Of a DNA stretch of 64,000 bases, positions 17,099 to 25,920 are shown piece after piece. Below the pieces are notes generated by a model that was not told the origin of the DNA, did no database searches, and saw nothing but the letters and a program-made list of their open reading frames with translations. Position 1 is the first letter of the stretch. The number at the start of each line of letters is the position of its first letter. This stretch comes from Nesterenkonia natronophila (GTDB lineage Bacteria; Actinomycetota; Actinomycetes; Actinomycetales; Micrococcaceae): positions 372,001 through 436,000 of the forward strand of contig NZ_QYZP01000003.1 of NCBI RefSeq assembly GCF_003595215.1, given 5' to 3'. A program made the position numbers and the translations under genes.

Positions 17099-17548
17099 GT
17101 GACTGACCTAATTGTTGAAGCTGACGGCGGCAGCCGTGGAAATCCAGGTATCGCCGGTGCCGGCGCGCTCGTCCGTGACCAGGAGGGAGAGCTCCTCGCC
17201 GTCAAAGCTGTCCCTCTGGGAAGAGCCAGCAATAACGTAGCCGAATACGCGGGGCTCATCGCGGGGCTCGAGTTGGTGCGGGACATCGATCCGCAAGCCT
17301 CGGTGGAGGTCCGAATGGACTCCAAGCTCGTCGTCGAACAGATGAGCGGACGCTGGAAGATCAAGCACGAGGATATGAAGCGGCTGGCCCATCAAGCCAG
17401 CCAGATCCTGTCCCCCATACAGGTCACCTACACGTGGATTCCACGTGCGGACAATGGCGATGCCGACCGACTCAGCAATGAGGCCATGGACGCCTCGGCT
17501 GCCGGCACCGAGTGGGATCCGGCGGAAAGCGCCCTTCGAGTGAGGTGA
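17099..17548 (+). CDS. rnhA: Ribonuclease HI, stand-alone
   Basis: Cleaves RNA in RNA-DNA hybrids. 149 residues with the four-acid active site: Asp9 in EADGGSRGNPG, Glu49 in NNVAEYAGL, Asp74 in VRMDSKLV and Asp121/123 in DNGDADRL. It belongs to the compact class related to the N-terminal half of mycobacterial RNase HI/CobC-type phosphatase fusions, but here the protein stops after the RNase H fold, so no phosphatase half is present. GTG start, probably leaderless. Its TGA is directly adjacent to the stop of the converging gnd gene. Confidence 0.9.
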   Translation: MTDLIVEADGGSRGNPGIAGAGALVRDQEGELLAVKAVPLGRASNNVAEYAGLIAGLELVRDIDPQASVEVRMDSKLVVEQMSGRWKIKHEDMKRLAHQASQILSPIQVTYTWIPRADNGDADRLSNEAMDASAAGTEWDPAESALRVR

Positions 17549-17557
17549 CTACACCTC
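17542..17557. terminator. Hairpin spanning the rnhA and gnd stop codons
   Basis: GAGGTG, loop ACTA, CACCTC: a perfect six-base stem sitting exactly on both stop codons of the convergent pair. Confidence 0.4.
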
Positions 17558-19009
17558 GGTCTCAGACCGATCCCCGGACCAGCGGGTGTGGAAAGTCCCG
17601 GGCTTGTCGACACGCTCGTATGTGTGCGCCCCGAAGTAGTCGCGCAGTCCCTGCGTCAGGGACGCAGGGAGCCGGTCCCGGCGAAGGGAGTCGTAATAGG
17701 CCAAGGAGGAGCTGAACACCGGTGCCGGAACGCCATAAGTGGCGGCCGCAGCAACCACTCGGCGCCACGCGGGCAAGCATTCGTGGATTGCTTCCGTGAA
17801 TTCCGGCGCCAGGAGCAGATTCGCTGGCCGCTCCCCCGCAGGAGCTTCATAAGCTTTCATAATGGTGTCCAGCAGGTCGGCTCGGATGATGCATCCGGCA
17901 CGCCACAGACTGGCGATTGTCCGCATATCAAGTTCCCAGCCGTACTGCTCTCCCGCAGCGGTGAGCATATCGAAACCCTGCGCGTAGGAGACGAGCTTTG
18001 ATGCGTAGAGCGCTTTGCGGATGTCTTCCACAAATTCCTGACGGGCGTCTCCGGAGCCGTACAACTCCTCAGCGGTAACCGCTTCATTGACGCCCGCAGG
18101 GAAGACTTCGTTGGTCACCGTGCGTAGTTGCTGTTGAGCAGAGATTGACCGGGCGAACACTGACTCCGCGATCGTCGTCACCGGCGACCCTACGTCCATG
18201 CCGGATATGGCAGTCCAGCGGCCGGTGCCCTTCTGGCCCGCAGCATCGACGATCACATCGACCAAGGGGCGTCCGGTGAGCTCGTCCTCCTGCTCCAGAA
18301 CCTCAGAGGTGATCTCTATCAGGTAGGAAGCCAAATCTGTGGTATTCCACTCGCGAAACACCTTCGCCTGTTGGCCCGGCTCCAGGCCGGTGAGGGATCG
18401 CATTAAGTCATAAGATTCACCAATGACCTGCATATCGGCGTATTCGATGCCGTTGTGAACCATCTTCACGAAGTGACCGGCACCATCGGTCCCCACCCAT
18501 GCACAGCAGGGCTCTCCGTGATAGTCGGCAGCGATCTTCTCCAGCATGGGGCCCAGTGTCCGGTAGGACTCCTTGGAGCCCCCAGGCATGATTGACGGCC
18601 CGTTCAACGCACCTTCCTCCCCACCAGAAACCCCGACCCCGACGAAGTGCAGGCCGCGCTCTCGCAGGGCTGCCTCGCGGCGTCGCGTCTCCTCATAGTG
18701 AGAGTTGCCGGCATCGATGACGATGTCGCCTTCCTCCAGCAGCGGAATCAGCTCATCGATGACGGCGTCCACTGGGGTCCCGGCTTTCACCATGACGAGC
18801 ACCCGGCGCGGACGTTCCAGCGATTCCACCAGTTGCGACAAGGACTCAGCCCGAACGAACTCGCCTTCGGATGAGTACGAATTCATCAACGCGTCAGTCC
18901 GTCCGACCGTCCGGTTGTGCAGGGCTACGGTGTATCCGTTCCTTGCCAGGTTCCGAGCCAGATTTGCGCCCATGACGGCAAGGCCGGTCACTCCGATATC
19001 AGCGCCCAT
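17549..19009 (-). CDS. gnd: 6-phosphogluconate dehydrogenase, decarboxylating
   Basis: Oxidative pentose phosphate pathway: converts 6-phosphogluconate to ribulose 5-phosphate with reduction of NADP+. 486 residues, the long dimeric class. N-terminal Rossmann GLAVMGANLARNLARNG at about 8-24 with NRTVGRTD; substrate loop GVSGGEEGALNGPSIMPGG near 129-147; the catalytic Lys/His region HFVKMVHNGIEYADMQ near 185-200. GAGGGAG precedes the ATG. Transketolase of the non-oxidative branch lies at the window's right edge. Confidence 0.95.
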   Translation of the reverse strand: MGADIGVTGLAVMGANLARNLARNGYTVALHNRTVGRTDALMNSYSSEGEFVRAESLSQLVESLERPRRVLVMVKAGTPVDAVIDELIPLLEEGDIVIDAGNSHYEETRRREAALRERGLHFVGVGVSGGEEGALNGPSIMPGGSKESYRTLGPMLEKIAADYHGEPCCAWVGTDGAGHFVKMVHNGIEYADMQVIGESYDLMRSLTGLEPGQQAKVFREWNTTDLASYLIEITSEVLEQEDELTGRPLVDVIVDAAGQKGTGRWTAISGMDVGSPVTTIAESVFARSISAQQQLRTVTNEVFPAGVNEAVTAEELYGSGDARQEFVEDIRKALYASKLVSYAQGFDMLTAAGEQYGWELDMRTIASLWRAGCIIRADLLDTIMKAYEAPAGERPANLLLAPEFTEAIHECLPAWRRVVAAAATYGVPAPVFSSSLAYYDSLRRDRLPASLTQGLRDYFGAHTYERVDKPGTFHTRWSGDRSETEV

Positions 19010-19096
19010 TGAATGCGTCTCCCTCAGCGATCAGTCAGTGTTGAGTGCTATGCCCCACCGATCCTATCGTGCAGGGCTCTCCGAACGGGCCTGCGG

Positions 19097-20029
19097 CTAA
19101 TCACCCACGGCGTTGCGACCGCGCTGCACGATCAGCGGGTCAGGCTCAGCCACTACCGCATGATCTTTGCCTTCATACTCGAACTGCGAGAGAAAGTGCC
19201 GCATAGCGTTCAGTCGGGCACGCTTCTTATCGTTGGACTTGATGGTCATCCATGGGGCATGGTCAGTGTCGGTGCGCCGGAACATCTCCTCCTTCGCCTC
19301 GGTGTAGTCTTCCCAGCGGTCCAAGGATTCCAGGTCCATCGGGGACAGCTTCCACTGCCGGACGGGGTCGATCTGCCGAATGGCGAACCGGGTTCGCTGC
19401 TCTTTCTGGGTCACCGAGAACCAGAACTTTGTCAGGTGTATGCCGGCGTCGACAAGCATCTGCTCGAACCTCGGAGCCTGAGTCATAAAGGTCTCATAGT
19501 CTTCATCCGAGCAGAAGCCCATGACGCGTTCCACGCCGGCCCGGTTGTACCAGGAACGGTCGAAGAGCACCATCTCTCCGGCCGTGGGCAGGTAGTACGC
19601 ATATCGCTGGAAGTACCACTGTCCCTGTTCGCGATCAGAGGGTTTCGAAAGTGCCACGACCCGGGCGGTCCGCGGATTGAGGTGCTCGGTGAAGCGCTTG
19701 ATGGTCCCCCCTTTGCCCGCAGCGTCGCGTCCTTCAAAGACCACGACGTGCTTCAGCCCGAAGTCCTCAGCCCAGTACTGAAACTTCAGCAGCTCAACCT
19801 GCAGGTGGTACTTCTCAATTTCGTAGAGCTCCCGGCTCATTCTCTGGTCGTAAGGGTAGTTCTCCTGCCAGGTTTCTACGGCGTTGCCTTGAGGGTCGAT
19901 CAGGTCAGGATCCGGGGTATGGCCGTCCTGAACGGTGTAACCTCCTTCGCGCAGCTGGTCGATGAATTCTCGGAGGTTCTGTCGAGGCTTGTTCGCTTCC
20001 AGACCCTCCCACCACTGCTGCTTGACCAT
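19097..20029 (-). CDS. ppk2: Polyphosphate kinase 2 (PPK2)
   Basis: Transfers phosphate between polyphosphate and nucleotides. 310 residues: Walker A EGRDAAGKGG at 99-108, Walker B-type VLFDRSWYNRAGVERVMGF near 180-198 (DRSWYNR is the family lid/Walker B signature), and a C-terminal WMTIKSNDKKRARLNAM. The single domain and length fit class I PPK2, which prefers nucleoside diphosphate substrates, though class cannot be proven by eye. AAAGGA precedes the ATG. Monocistronic by spacing. Confidence 0.93.
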   Translation of the reverse strand: MVKQQWWEGLEANKPRQNLREFIDQLREGGYTVQDGHTPDPDLIDPQGNAVETWQENYPYDQRMSRELYEIEKYHLQVELLKFQYWAEDFGLKHVVVFEGRDAAGKGGTIKRFTEHLNPRTARVVALSKPSDREQGQWYFQRYAYYLPTAGEMVLFDRSWYNRAGVERVMGFCSDEDYETFMTQAPRFEQMLVDAGIHLTKFWFSVTQKEQRTRFAIRQIDPVRQWKLSPMDLESLDRWEDYTEAKEEMFRRTDTDHAPWMTIKSNDKKRARLNAMRHFLSQFEYEGKDHAVVAEPDPLIVQRGRNAVGD

Positions 20030-20114
20030 TGCTGCCTGTCCTTTCTCAAGACTGGAACGTCCCTGTCATGGAAGCACCTGCTTGTTAACGTCCGATGAAC
20101 GGTGACCTACCAGC

Positions 20115-21182
20115 CTATAGTGCCTGCTCACCCATCTGACCGGCGCGGGCCAGAGCCGTGAGGCGGGAGACTGTCCGGTAGTACTTCTTCATATAACCGC
20201 TGGAGAGCATCTCCTCGGTGAACATCTGATCAAAGGGGACTCCGGAGGCGATAATTCTCACGTCCTGGTCATAGAGCCGGTCGGCCAGGACCACGAACCG
20301 CAGACCAAGGGACTGGCTTTCAACAGTCTCTACGTCCTTGAGGACCAGGACCTCTACCCCAGTGACAAGCTGACGGTACCGGCTGGGGTGGACTTTGCTC
20401 AGATGGTCGCAGAGAGTGTTGAAGTCATCCACCACGCGCGCCTGCTCGGGGTATTGCCGGGCCGCAAAGTCTTCCAGCTCCTCAGTGCTCAGCGGGGCAG
20501 GCGCCTCCGGCAGACCGCGGTGACGGTAGTCTTCACCATCGACCCGAATCACCCGGAACTGGTCTGCCAGCACCTGGATTTCGCGCTTGAAGTCAGCCGC
20601 GGCGAACCTGCCATCGCCCAGTGAACCTGGGAGGGTATTGGAGGTGGCAGCCAGTTTCACTCCAGCGTCAGCCAACTCGCGAAGCAGGCGCGACATGAGA
20701 GTGGTGTCACCGGCGTCGTCGAGTTCAAACTCGTCAATGCAGACAAGCTGGTAGTCACTGAGCACCTCGACCGTCTTGCGGAAGCTGAGCGCGCCGACCA
20801 GATTCGTATACTCCACAAAGGTTCCAAAGGCTCGTTCATCCTCTGGAACGCCTTGCTCGGCTGCCGCGTGATACAAGGACGCCAGCAGGTGCGTCTTCCC
20901 CACTCCGAAGCCCCCGTCAAGGTAGATTCCGGCTGGCCCGTGCGGTTTTGCTCTGCCGCCGAACAGCTTGCCGATAAAGGACGACGACGCCCGCTTCCCC
21001 ACTGTGCCGGAAAATTCACGCAACGCAGTGACCGCCTGCTTCTGAGACGGATGGGCCGGATCGGGGATATAACTGTCGAACGAGACCTCCGAGAAGCGGA
21101 AGGAGGGTCGCAGACCCGCCAGAAGGTCATTGACAGTGACCTGTGGAGCACGTTCGGACAGCGGTTGGACAGCAGAAGACAT
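20115..21182 (-). CDS. zapE: ZapE/AFG1-like cell division ATPase
   Basis: 355 residues, AFG1-type P-loop ATPase. Walker A is DGGFGVGKTH near 95-104, Walker B LVCIDEFELDDAGD near 150-163, followed by RLLRELADAGVKLAATSNTLP, a conserved sensor-1 region. E. coli ZapE modulates FtsZ during constriction; in actinobacteria the role is inferred. The ATG at 21182 is chosen because TAAAGT ends seven bases before it (leaderless); an ATG nine codons upstream would lie beyond that box. Divergent from sufE. Confidence 0.88.
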   Translation of the reverse strand: MSSAVQPLSERAPQVTVNDLLAGLRPSFRFSEVSFDSYIPDPAHPSQKQAVTALREFSGTVGKRASSSFIGKLFGGRAKPHGPAGIYLDGGFGVGKTHLLASLYHAAAEQGVPEDERAFGTFVEYTNLVGALSFRKTVEVLSDYQLVCIDEFELDDAGDTTLMSRLLRELADAGVKLAATSNTLPGSLGDGRFAAADFKREIQVLADQFRVIRVDGEDYRHRGLPEAPAPLSTEELEDFAARQYPEQARVVDDFNTLCDHLSKVHPSRYRQLVTGVEVLVLKDVETVESQSLGLRFVVLADRLYDQDVRIIASGVPFDQMFTEEMLSSGYMKKYYRTVSRLTALARAGQMGEQAL

Positions 21183-21189
21183 GACCACT

Positions 21190-21195
21190 ACTTTA
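21190..21195 (-). promoter_or_regulatory. -10 box of leaderless zapE
   Basis: On the minus strand TAAAGT ends seven bases before the ATG at 21182. Confidence 0.5.
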
Positions 21196-21248
21196 CGCCG
21201 GTGAGTCATGATGGCCCGGACACCACAGATGTACGGCCTCGCAGGGTC

Positions 21249-21254
21249 TACGCT
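21249..21254 (+). promoter_or_regulatory. -10 box of leaderless sufE
   Basis: TACGCT ends six bases before the sufE ATG; the identical hexamer and spacing precede the DUF3000 gene. Confidence 0.55.
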
Positions 21255-21260
21255 TAACCT

Positions 21261-21713
21261 ATGACTGACGATCCGAACCTTCCTCCGGCCCTGGCCGAGA
21301 TCGTGGAGGACTTCCACGCTGTGGGTGATCGCGAGCGCTTGGAGCTGCTGCTCGACTTTTCCCGCGAACTGCCCGAACTGCCCGAGAAATACGGCGGTAA
21401 CTATGCGGAGTCTATGGAGCAGGTGGTGGAGTGCCAGTCGCCGCTGTTCCTCGCTATTGAACACAACGACGACGGTACGGTCGAGCTGATCTTCGCCGCC
21501 CCTGCCGAAGCCCCTACCACACGCGGATTCGCGTCCATCCTGCAGCAGGGCCTCTCAGGGCTCAGCGGCGAAGAGATTCTCGCGGTCCCCGACGACCTGC
21601 ACCAGCGGCTCGGATTGGCCAAATCCATCACTCCTCTGCGGCTGCGGGGAATGGCGGCCATGCTGAGGCGGATCAAACGTAATATTCAACAGCAATTGAC
21701 CCCTGTCCAGTGA
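21261..21713 (+). CDS. sufE: SufE family sulfur-acceptor protein
   Basis: Accepts persulfide sulfur from a cysteine desulfurase for Fe-S cluster assembly. 150 residues, SufE fold, with the sulfur-accepting cysteine at 58 in VVECQSPLFLAIEH (the usual motif is GCQS). The helical end RLRGMAAMLRRIKRNIQQQL is typical. It is the first gene of a pair: its TGA overlaps the GTG of the following phosphodiesterase gene. No suf operon is in the window. Confidence 0.9.
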   Translation: MTDDPNLPPALAEIVEDFHAVGDRERLELLLDFSRELPELPEKYGGNYAESMEQVVECQSPLFLAIEHNDDGTVELIFAAPAEAPTTRGFASILQQGLSGLSGEEILAVPDDLHQRLGLAKSITPLRLRGMAAMLRRIKRNIQQQLTPVQ

Positions 21714-22441
21714 GCCGAGTTCCGTCGTGGATGCTGACACGACCGGTGGCCCACCGCGGGCTGCACAGCGAGGGTGTGCCGGAGAACACACTGGCTGCCT
21801 TCGCGGCAGCTGTCGAAGCAGGGCATCCGATCGAACTGGACGTTCAGCTGACCGCCGATAATCAGATGGTGGTCCACCATGACACTGATCTGCGCAGACT
21901 CTCAGGCCGCACAGAAAAGGTGCGTGATCTGACGGTGCAGCAGCTGCGCGAGGTGCGAATCGATGGCACTGACCAGCATCCTCCCGGTTTGCTCGAGACC
22001 CTCGAATTCATCGACGGTCGAGTCCCTGTGCTCCTGGAGATCAAAGCCGGAGACCCCCGATACCTGCGAGCCTCAGCCACGGCAGCCGCTCTGCGGGACT
22101 ACAGTGGTCCGCTGGCGATCCAATCCTTCGATCCGTTCATCGTGGCCTGGTTCAACCGTAACGCTCCGGAGGTTCTCCGCGGCCAACTTGCTGGGAGCAT
22201 GGCCGATGTCCAGACTGTCCGCTGGGGCACCCGGTGGCTGCTGCAGAACTTGGCCTTCACTGCTGTCTCTCGTCCAGATTACGTCGGGTACGAATTCGGA
22301 TTCACCACCACCCCGCGTGCCTGGCTCATCCGAAAAAAGTGGCCTCTGCTGCTGTGGACGATTACGTCCCGTAAAGACATGAATCGGGCCCTCACTTTAG
22401 GTGACAACGTCATTTTCGAAGGATTCGATCCCTCAGGATGA
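21710..22441 (+). CDS. Glycerophosphodiester phosphodiesterase
   Basis: Hydrolyses glycerophosphodiesters to glycerol 3-phosphate and an alcohol. 243 residues, TIM-barrel GDPD domain: HRGLHSEGVPENTLAAF near 12-28 provides the catalytic His and the PENT glutamate, IELDVQLTADNQMVVHHD near 43-60 provides metal ligands and the second His, and LLEIKAG near 110 follows. No signal peptide, so cytosolic. GTG start coupled to sufE by a four-base overlap. Ends nine bases inside the converging hydrolase gene. Confidence 0.92.
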   Translation: MSRVPSWMLTRPVAHRGLHSEGVPENTLAAFAAAVEAGHPIELDVQLTADNQMVVHHDTDLRRLSGRTEKVRDLTVQQLREVRIDGTDQHPPGLLETLEFIDGRVPVLLEIKAGDPRYLRASATAAALRDYSGPLAIQSFDPFIVAWFNRNAPEVLRGQLAGSMADVQTVRWGTRWLLQNLAFTAVSRPDYVGYEFGFTTTPRAWLIRKKWPLLLWTITSRKDMNRALTLGDNVIFEGFDPSG

Positions 22442-23737
22442 CTCCCCGGGCAGCGGTTCGCTGAACAGCTCGGTGACCCATTCGTACACCGCAGACTCCC
22501 ACCTTTCCGGGTGACAGTTCCACTCCTTGACATGGCGCGCCCGGTGGAATGGTACGAAGCTGACGAGACCGTTGCGCTCAGCCAACTCGTGGCTGGGCTG
22601 ATACGGAACGACTTCATCGTCGACACTGTGCAGAAGGAGGCTGCGCGTGTGCAGCTGGTCCGCCCGAGCGATCCAGTTCAGTGCCTTGAGGTCAAGCGGT
22701 GCGGCCAGGCCGGTCACTTTCCGCCCCGCTTCGTTGGCCAGCAACCACTGGGCGAATCGTCCGACTGGTTCGGGCACTCGGCGTTCCCGAGCCTGGTGAC
22801 TGAGGACATCAATCCAGTCGATAACCGGTCCAGTGAGCACCAGGCCGCGAACTCGAGGGGTCAGCCGAGACCGATCAGCCACCTGGAGCGCGACAGCTCC
22901 ACCCATGGACCAACCGAAGAGTATGACATCCTCGGCCCCATGGTCGAGTGCATACTGCACCGCCACTTCGACGTCTTCCCATTCCGTTCCGCCAAGTCCG
23001 TAGAGTCCATCCGGGCCCGCAGGAGCTTCGCCATCGTTGCGGTAGGAGACCAGTAGGGAATCAATTCCGAGCTTGCTGGCAGCAGAGAGCGCCTTGATGC
23101 CCTCCACCCGTGTGCCGGTCCGGCCGTGCACCATAATCGCCCAAACCTTCTTATCGGCCAACGGACCGTCCGGGTTGCGGTGCGGCACGTACCATGCGGG
23201 TGCATCCCCCACGGGGAGTCCGAGCATGACATCGGTACAGGGGAATCCAGCTTCGGCGGGGCTGCGGTACAGCGCCGAACTGATGGACGCCGACCTCGTT
23301 TTCCGCAGGTCACCGCCGTCGACGCCCAAGACCCTTCGAGTCACCGTCCCGTGCTTAGGCTCCAGGGCAGTAATCCCGCCTATACGCGCCACGGCCGTGC
23401 CGCGATCAAAGTGCAGTCCGTATGTACCCTCGACCACTGTGTCGGCGGTGACCGGCAGAATGACCTGGAGCCCTTCCGTATCTTCTATCACGGCCAGGAC
23501 CTCAAGGTCCTCCGTTTCGTCGTGGACGGGGGTGACCACGACACGTGCAAGATATGCGGAGGCGCTGGACATGAGGCCAGCAAGAGCTGTCCCGACCGTC
23601 AGCCCCGCTCCGGCGCCCAGGAGGGCAGCCCGTATCCACGGGGTGGGTTCAGGTTCGCGCTGCCAATCGGGCAAGCGCTGGGCCAATCGGATCGCGTCGG
23701 TCGTCCGCTTCCGTGTTCGCCTGAGCTCAGCTTTCAT
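22433..23737 (-). CDS. Alpha/beta hydrolase with N-terminal membrane anchor
   Basis: 434 residues. A basic N-terminus and a hydrophobic stretch at about 37-62 suggest a membrane anchor; residues 200-430 form an alpha/beta-hydrolase domain with nucleophile elbow GWSMGG near 272, an aspartate in SVDDEVVPYQ near 375 and a histidine in FHRARHVKEW near 400. Residues 65-190 form a less conserved N-terminal region. The substrate is not predictable. GGGGGAGG lies immediately before the ATG. Overlaps the end of the phosphodiesterase gene by nine bases. Confidence 0.85.
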   Translation of the reverse strand: MKAELRRTRKRTTDAIRLAQRLPDWQREPEPTPWIRAALLGAGAGLTVGTALAGLMSSASAYLARVVVTPVHDETEDLEVLAVIEDTEGLQVILPVTADTVVEGTYGLHFDRGTAVARIGGITALEPKHGTVTRRVLGVDGGDLRKTRSASISSALYRSPAEAGFPCTDVMLGLPVGDAPAWYVPHRNPDGPLADKKVWAIMVHGRTGTRVEGIKALSAASKLGIDSLLVSYRNDGEAPAGPDGLYGLGGTEWEDVEVAVQYALDHGAEDVILFGWSMGGAVALQVADRSRLTPRVRGLVLTGPVIDWIDVLSHQARERRVPEPVGRFAQWLLANEAGRKVTGLAAPLDLKALNWIARADQLHTRSLLLHSVDDEVVPYQPSHELAERNGLVSFVPFHRARHVKEWNCHPERWESAVYEWVTELFSEPLPGESS

Positions 23738-23793
23738 GATCCTCCCCCGGCCTCCGACTCCCCCTACTGTACGTGCCGCCCCGTGAGGGCCCC

Positions 23794-23799
23794 TAAACT
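23794..23799 (+). promoter_or_regulatory. -10 box of leaderless msrB
   Basis: TAAACT ends six bases before the msrB ATG at 23806; no ribosome binding site. Confidence 0.55.
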
Positions 23800-23805
23800 G
23801 GTCTC

Positions 23806-24216
23806 ATGCAGAACGATCCATTCCGCAATAAGCTCAACGACTTCGAGTTTCACGTACTGCGTGAGGGAGGGACCGAGCGGCCCTACACGGGAGAGTACTG
23901 GGACAATAAGGAGTCCGGCACCTATTACTGCAGAGCCTGCGGTGCCAAGCTTTTTGAGTCGGAGACCAAGTTTGACTCCCGCTGCGGCTGGCCTAGCTTC
24001 TTCAAGCCGGCAGAAGATTCCAATGTGACCTATATCAACGATTCCAGCATGGGCATGACGCGTATAGAGGTCCAATGCGGATCCTGCGCCTCACATTTGG
24101 GCCACGTCTTCGAAGGCGAGGGGTTCAACACCCCGACTGACCTCCGGTACTGCATCAACTCAGCCTCCATGACGTTCGAACGTGCTGTGGGCCCTCACGG
24201 CACGGTGACGGACTGA
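23806..24216 (+). CDS. msrB: Peptide methionine-R-sulfoxide reductase MsrB
   Basis: Reduces methionine-R-sulfoxide, complementing MsrA. 136 residues: zinc cysteines in YCRACGAKLF and CGSCASHLGHVF, RCGWPSFF near 63, and the catalytic cysteine in RYCINSASM near 118. The zinc-site CxxC pairs mark the metal-containing subclass. Unlike msrA, no GGAAT-type element was found upstream. The next gene starts two bases after its stop, so the two are probably cotranscribed. Confidence 0.95.
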   Translation: MQNDPFRNKLNDFEFHVLREGGTERPYTGEYWDNKESGTYYCRACGAKLFESETKFDSRCGWPSFFKPAEDSNVTYINDSSMGMTRIEVQCGSCASHLGHVFEGEGFNTPTDLRYCINSASMTFERAVGPHGTVTD

Positions 24217-24217
24217 T

Positions 24218-25282
24218 ATGGCAAAGCAGCGCTCTGCGGCTACTCATTTGGACCCCAGCTTCGCATCCGACAATGTCGCGGGAATCAGCCCCAGCATCCT
24301 TGCCGCACTCGGCCAAGCGAATGAAGCATCCGCGGCCCCCTACGGCGGAGACGCGGTTTCAGCTCAGCTGGAAGAGTGGGCCAAGGCGGAATTTGGGGCT
24401 CAGGCGGAGATCTATCCGGTGTTCAACGGTACTGGCGCCAACGTGGTCGCCCTGCAAGCGATGCTTCCCCGGTGGGGCGCCGCTATATGCAGCGCAGGGG
24501 CTCATCTGAATAATGATGAGGGTGCCGCTCCGGAACGTCTGGGGTCCATTAAGCTCCTTCCCCAGGACGTACCTGATGGCAAGCTGAGGCCCCTCGATGT
24601 TGAGGCTGAGCTGGGCGCGCTGGGTTTCGTGCATGCCGCTCAGCCGTTGGCTGTCACACTCACCCAGTCCACAGAAGTGGGCAGCCTCTACAGTCTGGAG
24701 GAGCTCGAGGCCGTGACCGCCACCGCCCACCAGCATGGGATGGGTGTGCATATTGACGGTGCCAGGCTGTCCAACGCAGCGGCCGCTCTGGGCGTGGGCC
24801 TGGGCGAGATGACAGCTCGTGCAGGTGCCGACGTAGTGTCGTTGGGCGGGACCAAGAACGGCGCACTCGCTGCTGAGGCCGTGGTGGTGGTCAACCCCGC
24901 TCGCGTCTCGGGACTCGGCTTCATCCGGAAGTACTCGATGCAGCTGGCCAGCAAACAGCGATTCATCTCAAGCCAGCTTCTCGAACTTTTCAGTACGGAC
25001 CTCTGGCACCGCAATGCCGAACAAGCGAATGCGCAGGCCTCGAAGCTGGCCGAGAAGCTGCGCGGCCTGGAGGGAGTGCACGTACCCACCGCACCCTCGG
25101 TAAACGCCGTCTTTCCGGAAGTACCCTTAGATATGGCGGCCCGCATTCAGAGCAGGTATCTGGTCCACACCTGGGACACTGCACCCTCAGGCAACCCAGT
25201 CCTGCGCCTCATGTGTTCCTGGGAGACCACCGATGATCAGATCGAAGCCCTGGTCGGGTGTGCGGTCTCGCGGCGTGCCTGA
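24218..25282 (+). CDS. ltaE: Low-specificity L-threonine aldolase
   Basis: PLP enzyme splitting threonine or allo-threonine to glycine and acetaldehyde. 354 residues, fold-type I: SDNVAGISPSIL near the N-terminus, YPVFNGTGANVVAL near 66, HIDGARLSNAAAALG near 177 with the PLP-binding Asp, and the PLP lysine in SLGGTKNGALAAEAVV near 210. A close relative, beta-eliminating lyase, shares the domain, but the GGTKNG context favours the aldolase. Follows msrB by one base. Confidence 0.88.
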   Translation: MAKQRSAATHLDPSFASDNVAGISPSILAALGQANEASAAPYGGDAVSAQLEEWAKAEFGAQAEIYPVFNGTGANVVALQAMLPRWGAAICSAGAHLNNDEGAAPERLGSIKLLPQDVPDGKLRPLDVEAELGALGFVHAAQPLAVTLTQSTEVGSLYSLEELEAVTATAHQHGMGVHIDGARLSNAAAALGVGLGEMTARAGADVVSLGGTKNGALAAEAVVVVNPARVSGLGFIRKYSMQLASKQRFISSQLLELFSTDLWHRNAEQANAQASKLAEKLRGLEGVHVPTAPSVNAVFPEVPLDMAARIQSRYLVHTWDTAPSGNPVLRLMCSWETTDDQIEALVGCAVSRRA

Positions 25283-25305
25283 CCCAGTACCGCGGGGGGT
25301 TTCCA

Positions 25306-25311
25306 TACGCT
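25306..25311 (+). promoter_or_regulatory. -10 box of leaderless DUF3000 gene
   Basis: TACGCT ends six bases before the GTG at 25318. Confidence 0.55.
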
Positions 25312-25317
25312 TAGGTT

Positions 25318-25920
25318 GTGAGCGTATTCGGCCCCCTCGCCGGAAGCCCCGCGCGTCCGGAGTCCAGCATCGATGAGGTGCCTGCCCTGTTCCGCAGTGC
25401 AATCGATCAACTGCGGCGGGCCTCCCCACGAGCTGATGCGGTCGTTGAAGAAGTCCCCGCCCCGGTCAGGCTTGCCCCATACGCAGCCGCCCTGAGCGCC
25501 GAGATAGCCGACCACCCAGCCACTGGTCGCTTCATTCTCCTGCATGATCCAGCCGGGCAACAGTCGTGGGGTGGAAATTTTCGAGTCGTCATCTACATTC
25601 GTGCTGAACTGGAACCCGAAATGGGCAACGACCCGCTTCTGGCCTCAGTTGCCTGGACCTGGTTAAGCGATTCTCTGGCCCAGCACGGAGTCCAGCACTC
25701 ACATGCTGGGGGCACCGCAACCCGAATCCTTTCTGAGTCCTTCGGATCCCTCAGGCTTCGCGAGGCCACGAACGACGTCGAGCTGCGCGCCTCTTGGACA
25801 CCGGAGGACTCACAGTTCGGACCGCATCTCGAAGCGTGGGCGGACATGGTCTGCTCCTTCGCCGGACTCCCCCCACTTCCTGACGGCGTGGTCGCTCTAC
25901 CGCATATACGGAGAGGCTGA
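25318..25920 (+). CDS. DUF3000 protein
   Basis: 200 residues of an actinobacterial family of unknown function. Recognisable blocks are RPEISIDEVPAP-like SIDEVPALFRSA near 17, VEEVPAPVRLAPYAAALSAE near 42 (in part), GRFILLHDPAGQQSWGGNFRVV near 68 (in part) and WTWLSDSL near 108. In Micrococcales it is found directly before the RNase D gene, as here, where its TGA overlaps the next ATG by one base. No catalytic pattern is evident. Confidence 0.85.
   Translation: MSVFGPLAGSPARPESSIDEVPALFRSAIDQLRRASPRADAVVEEVPAPVRLAPYAAALSAEIADHPATGRFILLHDPAGQQSWGGNFRVVIYIRAELEPEMGNDPLLASVAWTWLSDSLAQHGVQHSHAGGTATRILSESFGSLRLREATNDVELRASWTPEDSQFGPHLEAWADMVCSFAGLPPLPDGVVALPHIRRG

Noticed and set aside
19013..20098. 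361-codon plus-strand open frame
   Set aside because: Antisense of ppk2, which has clear Walker motifs.
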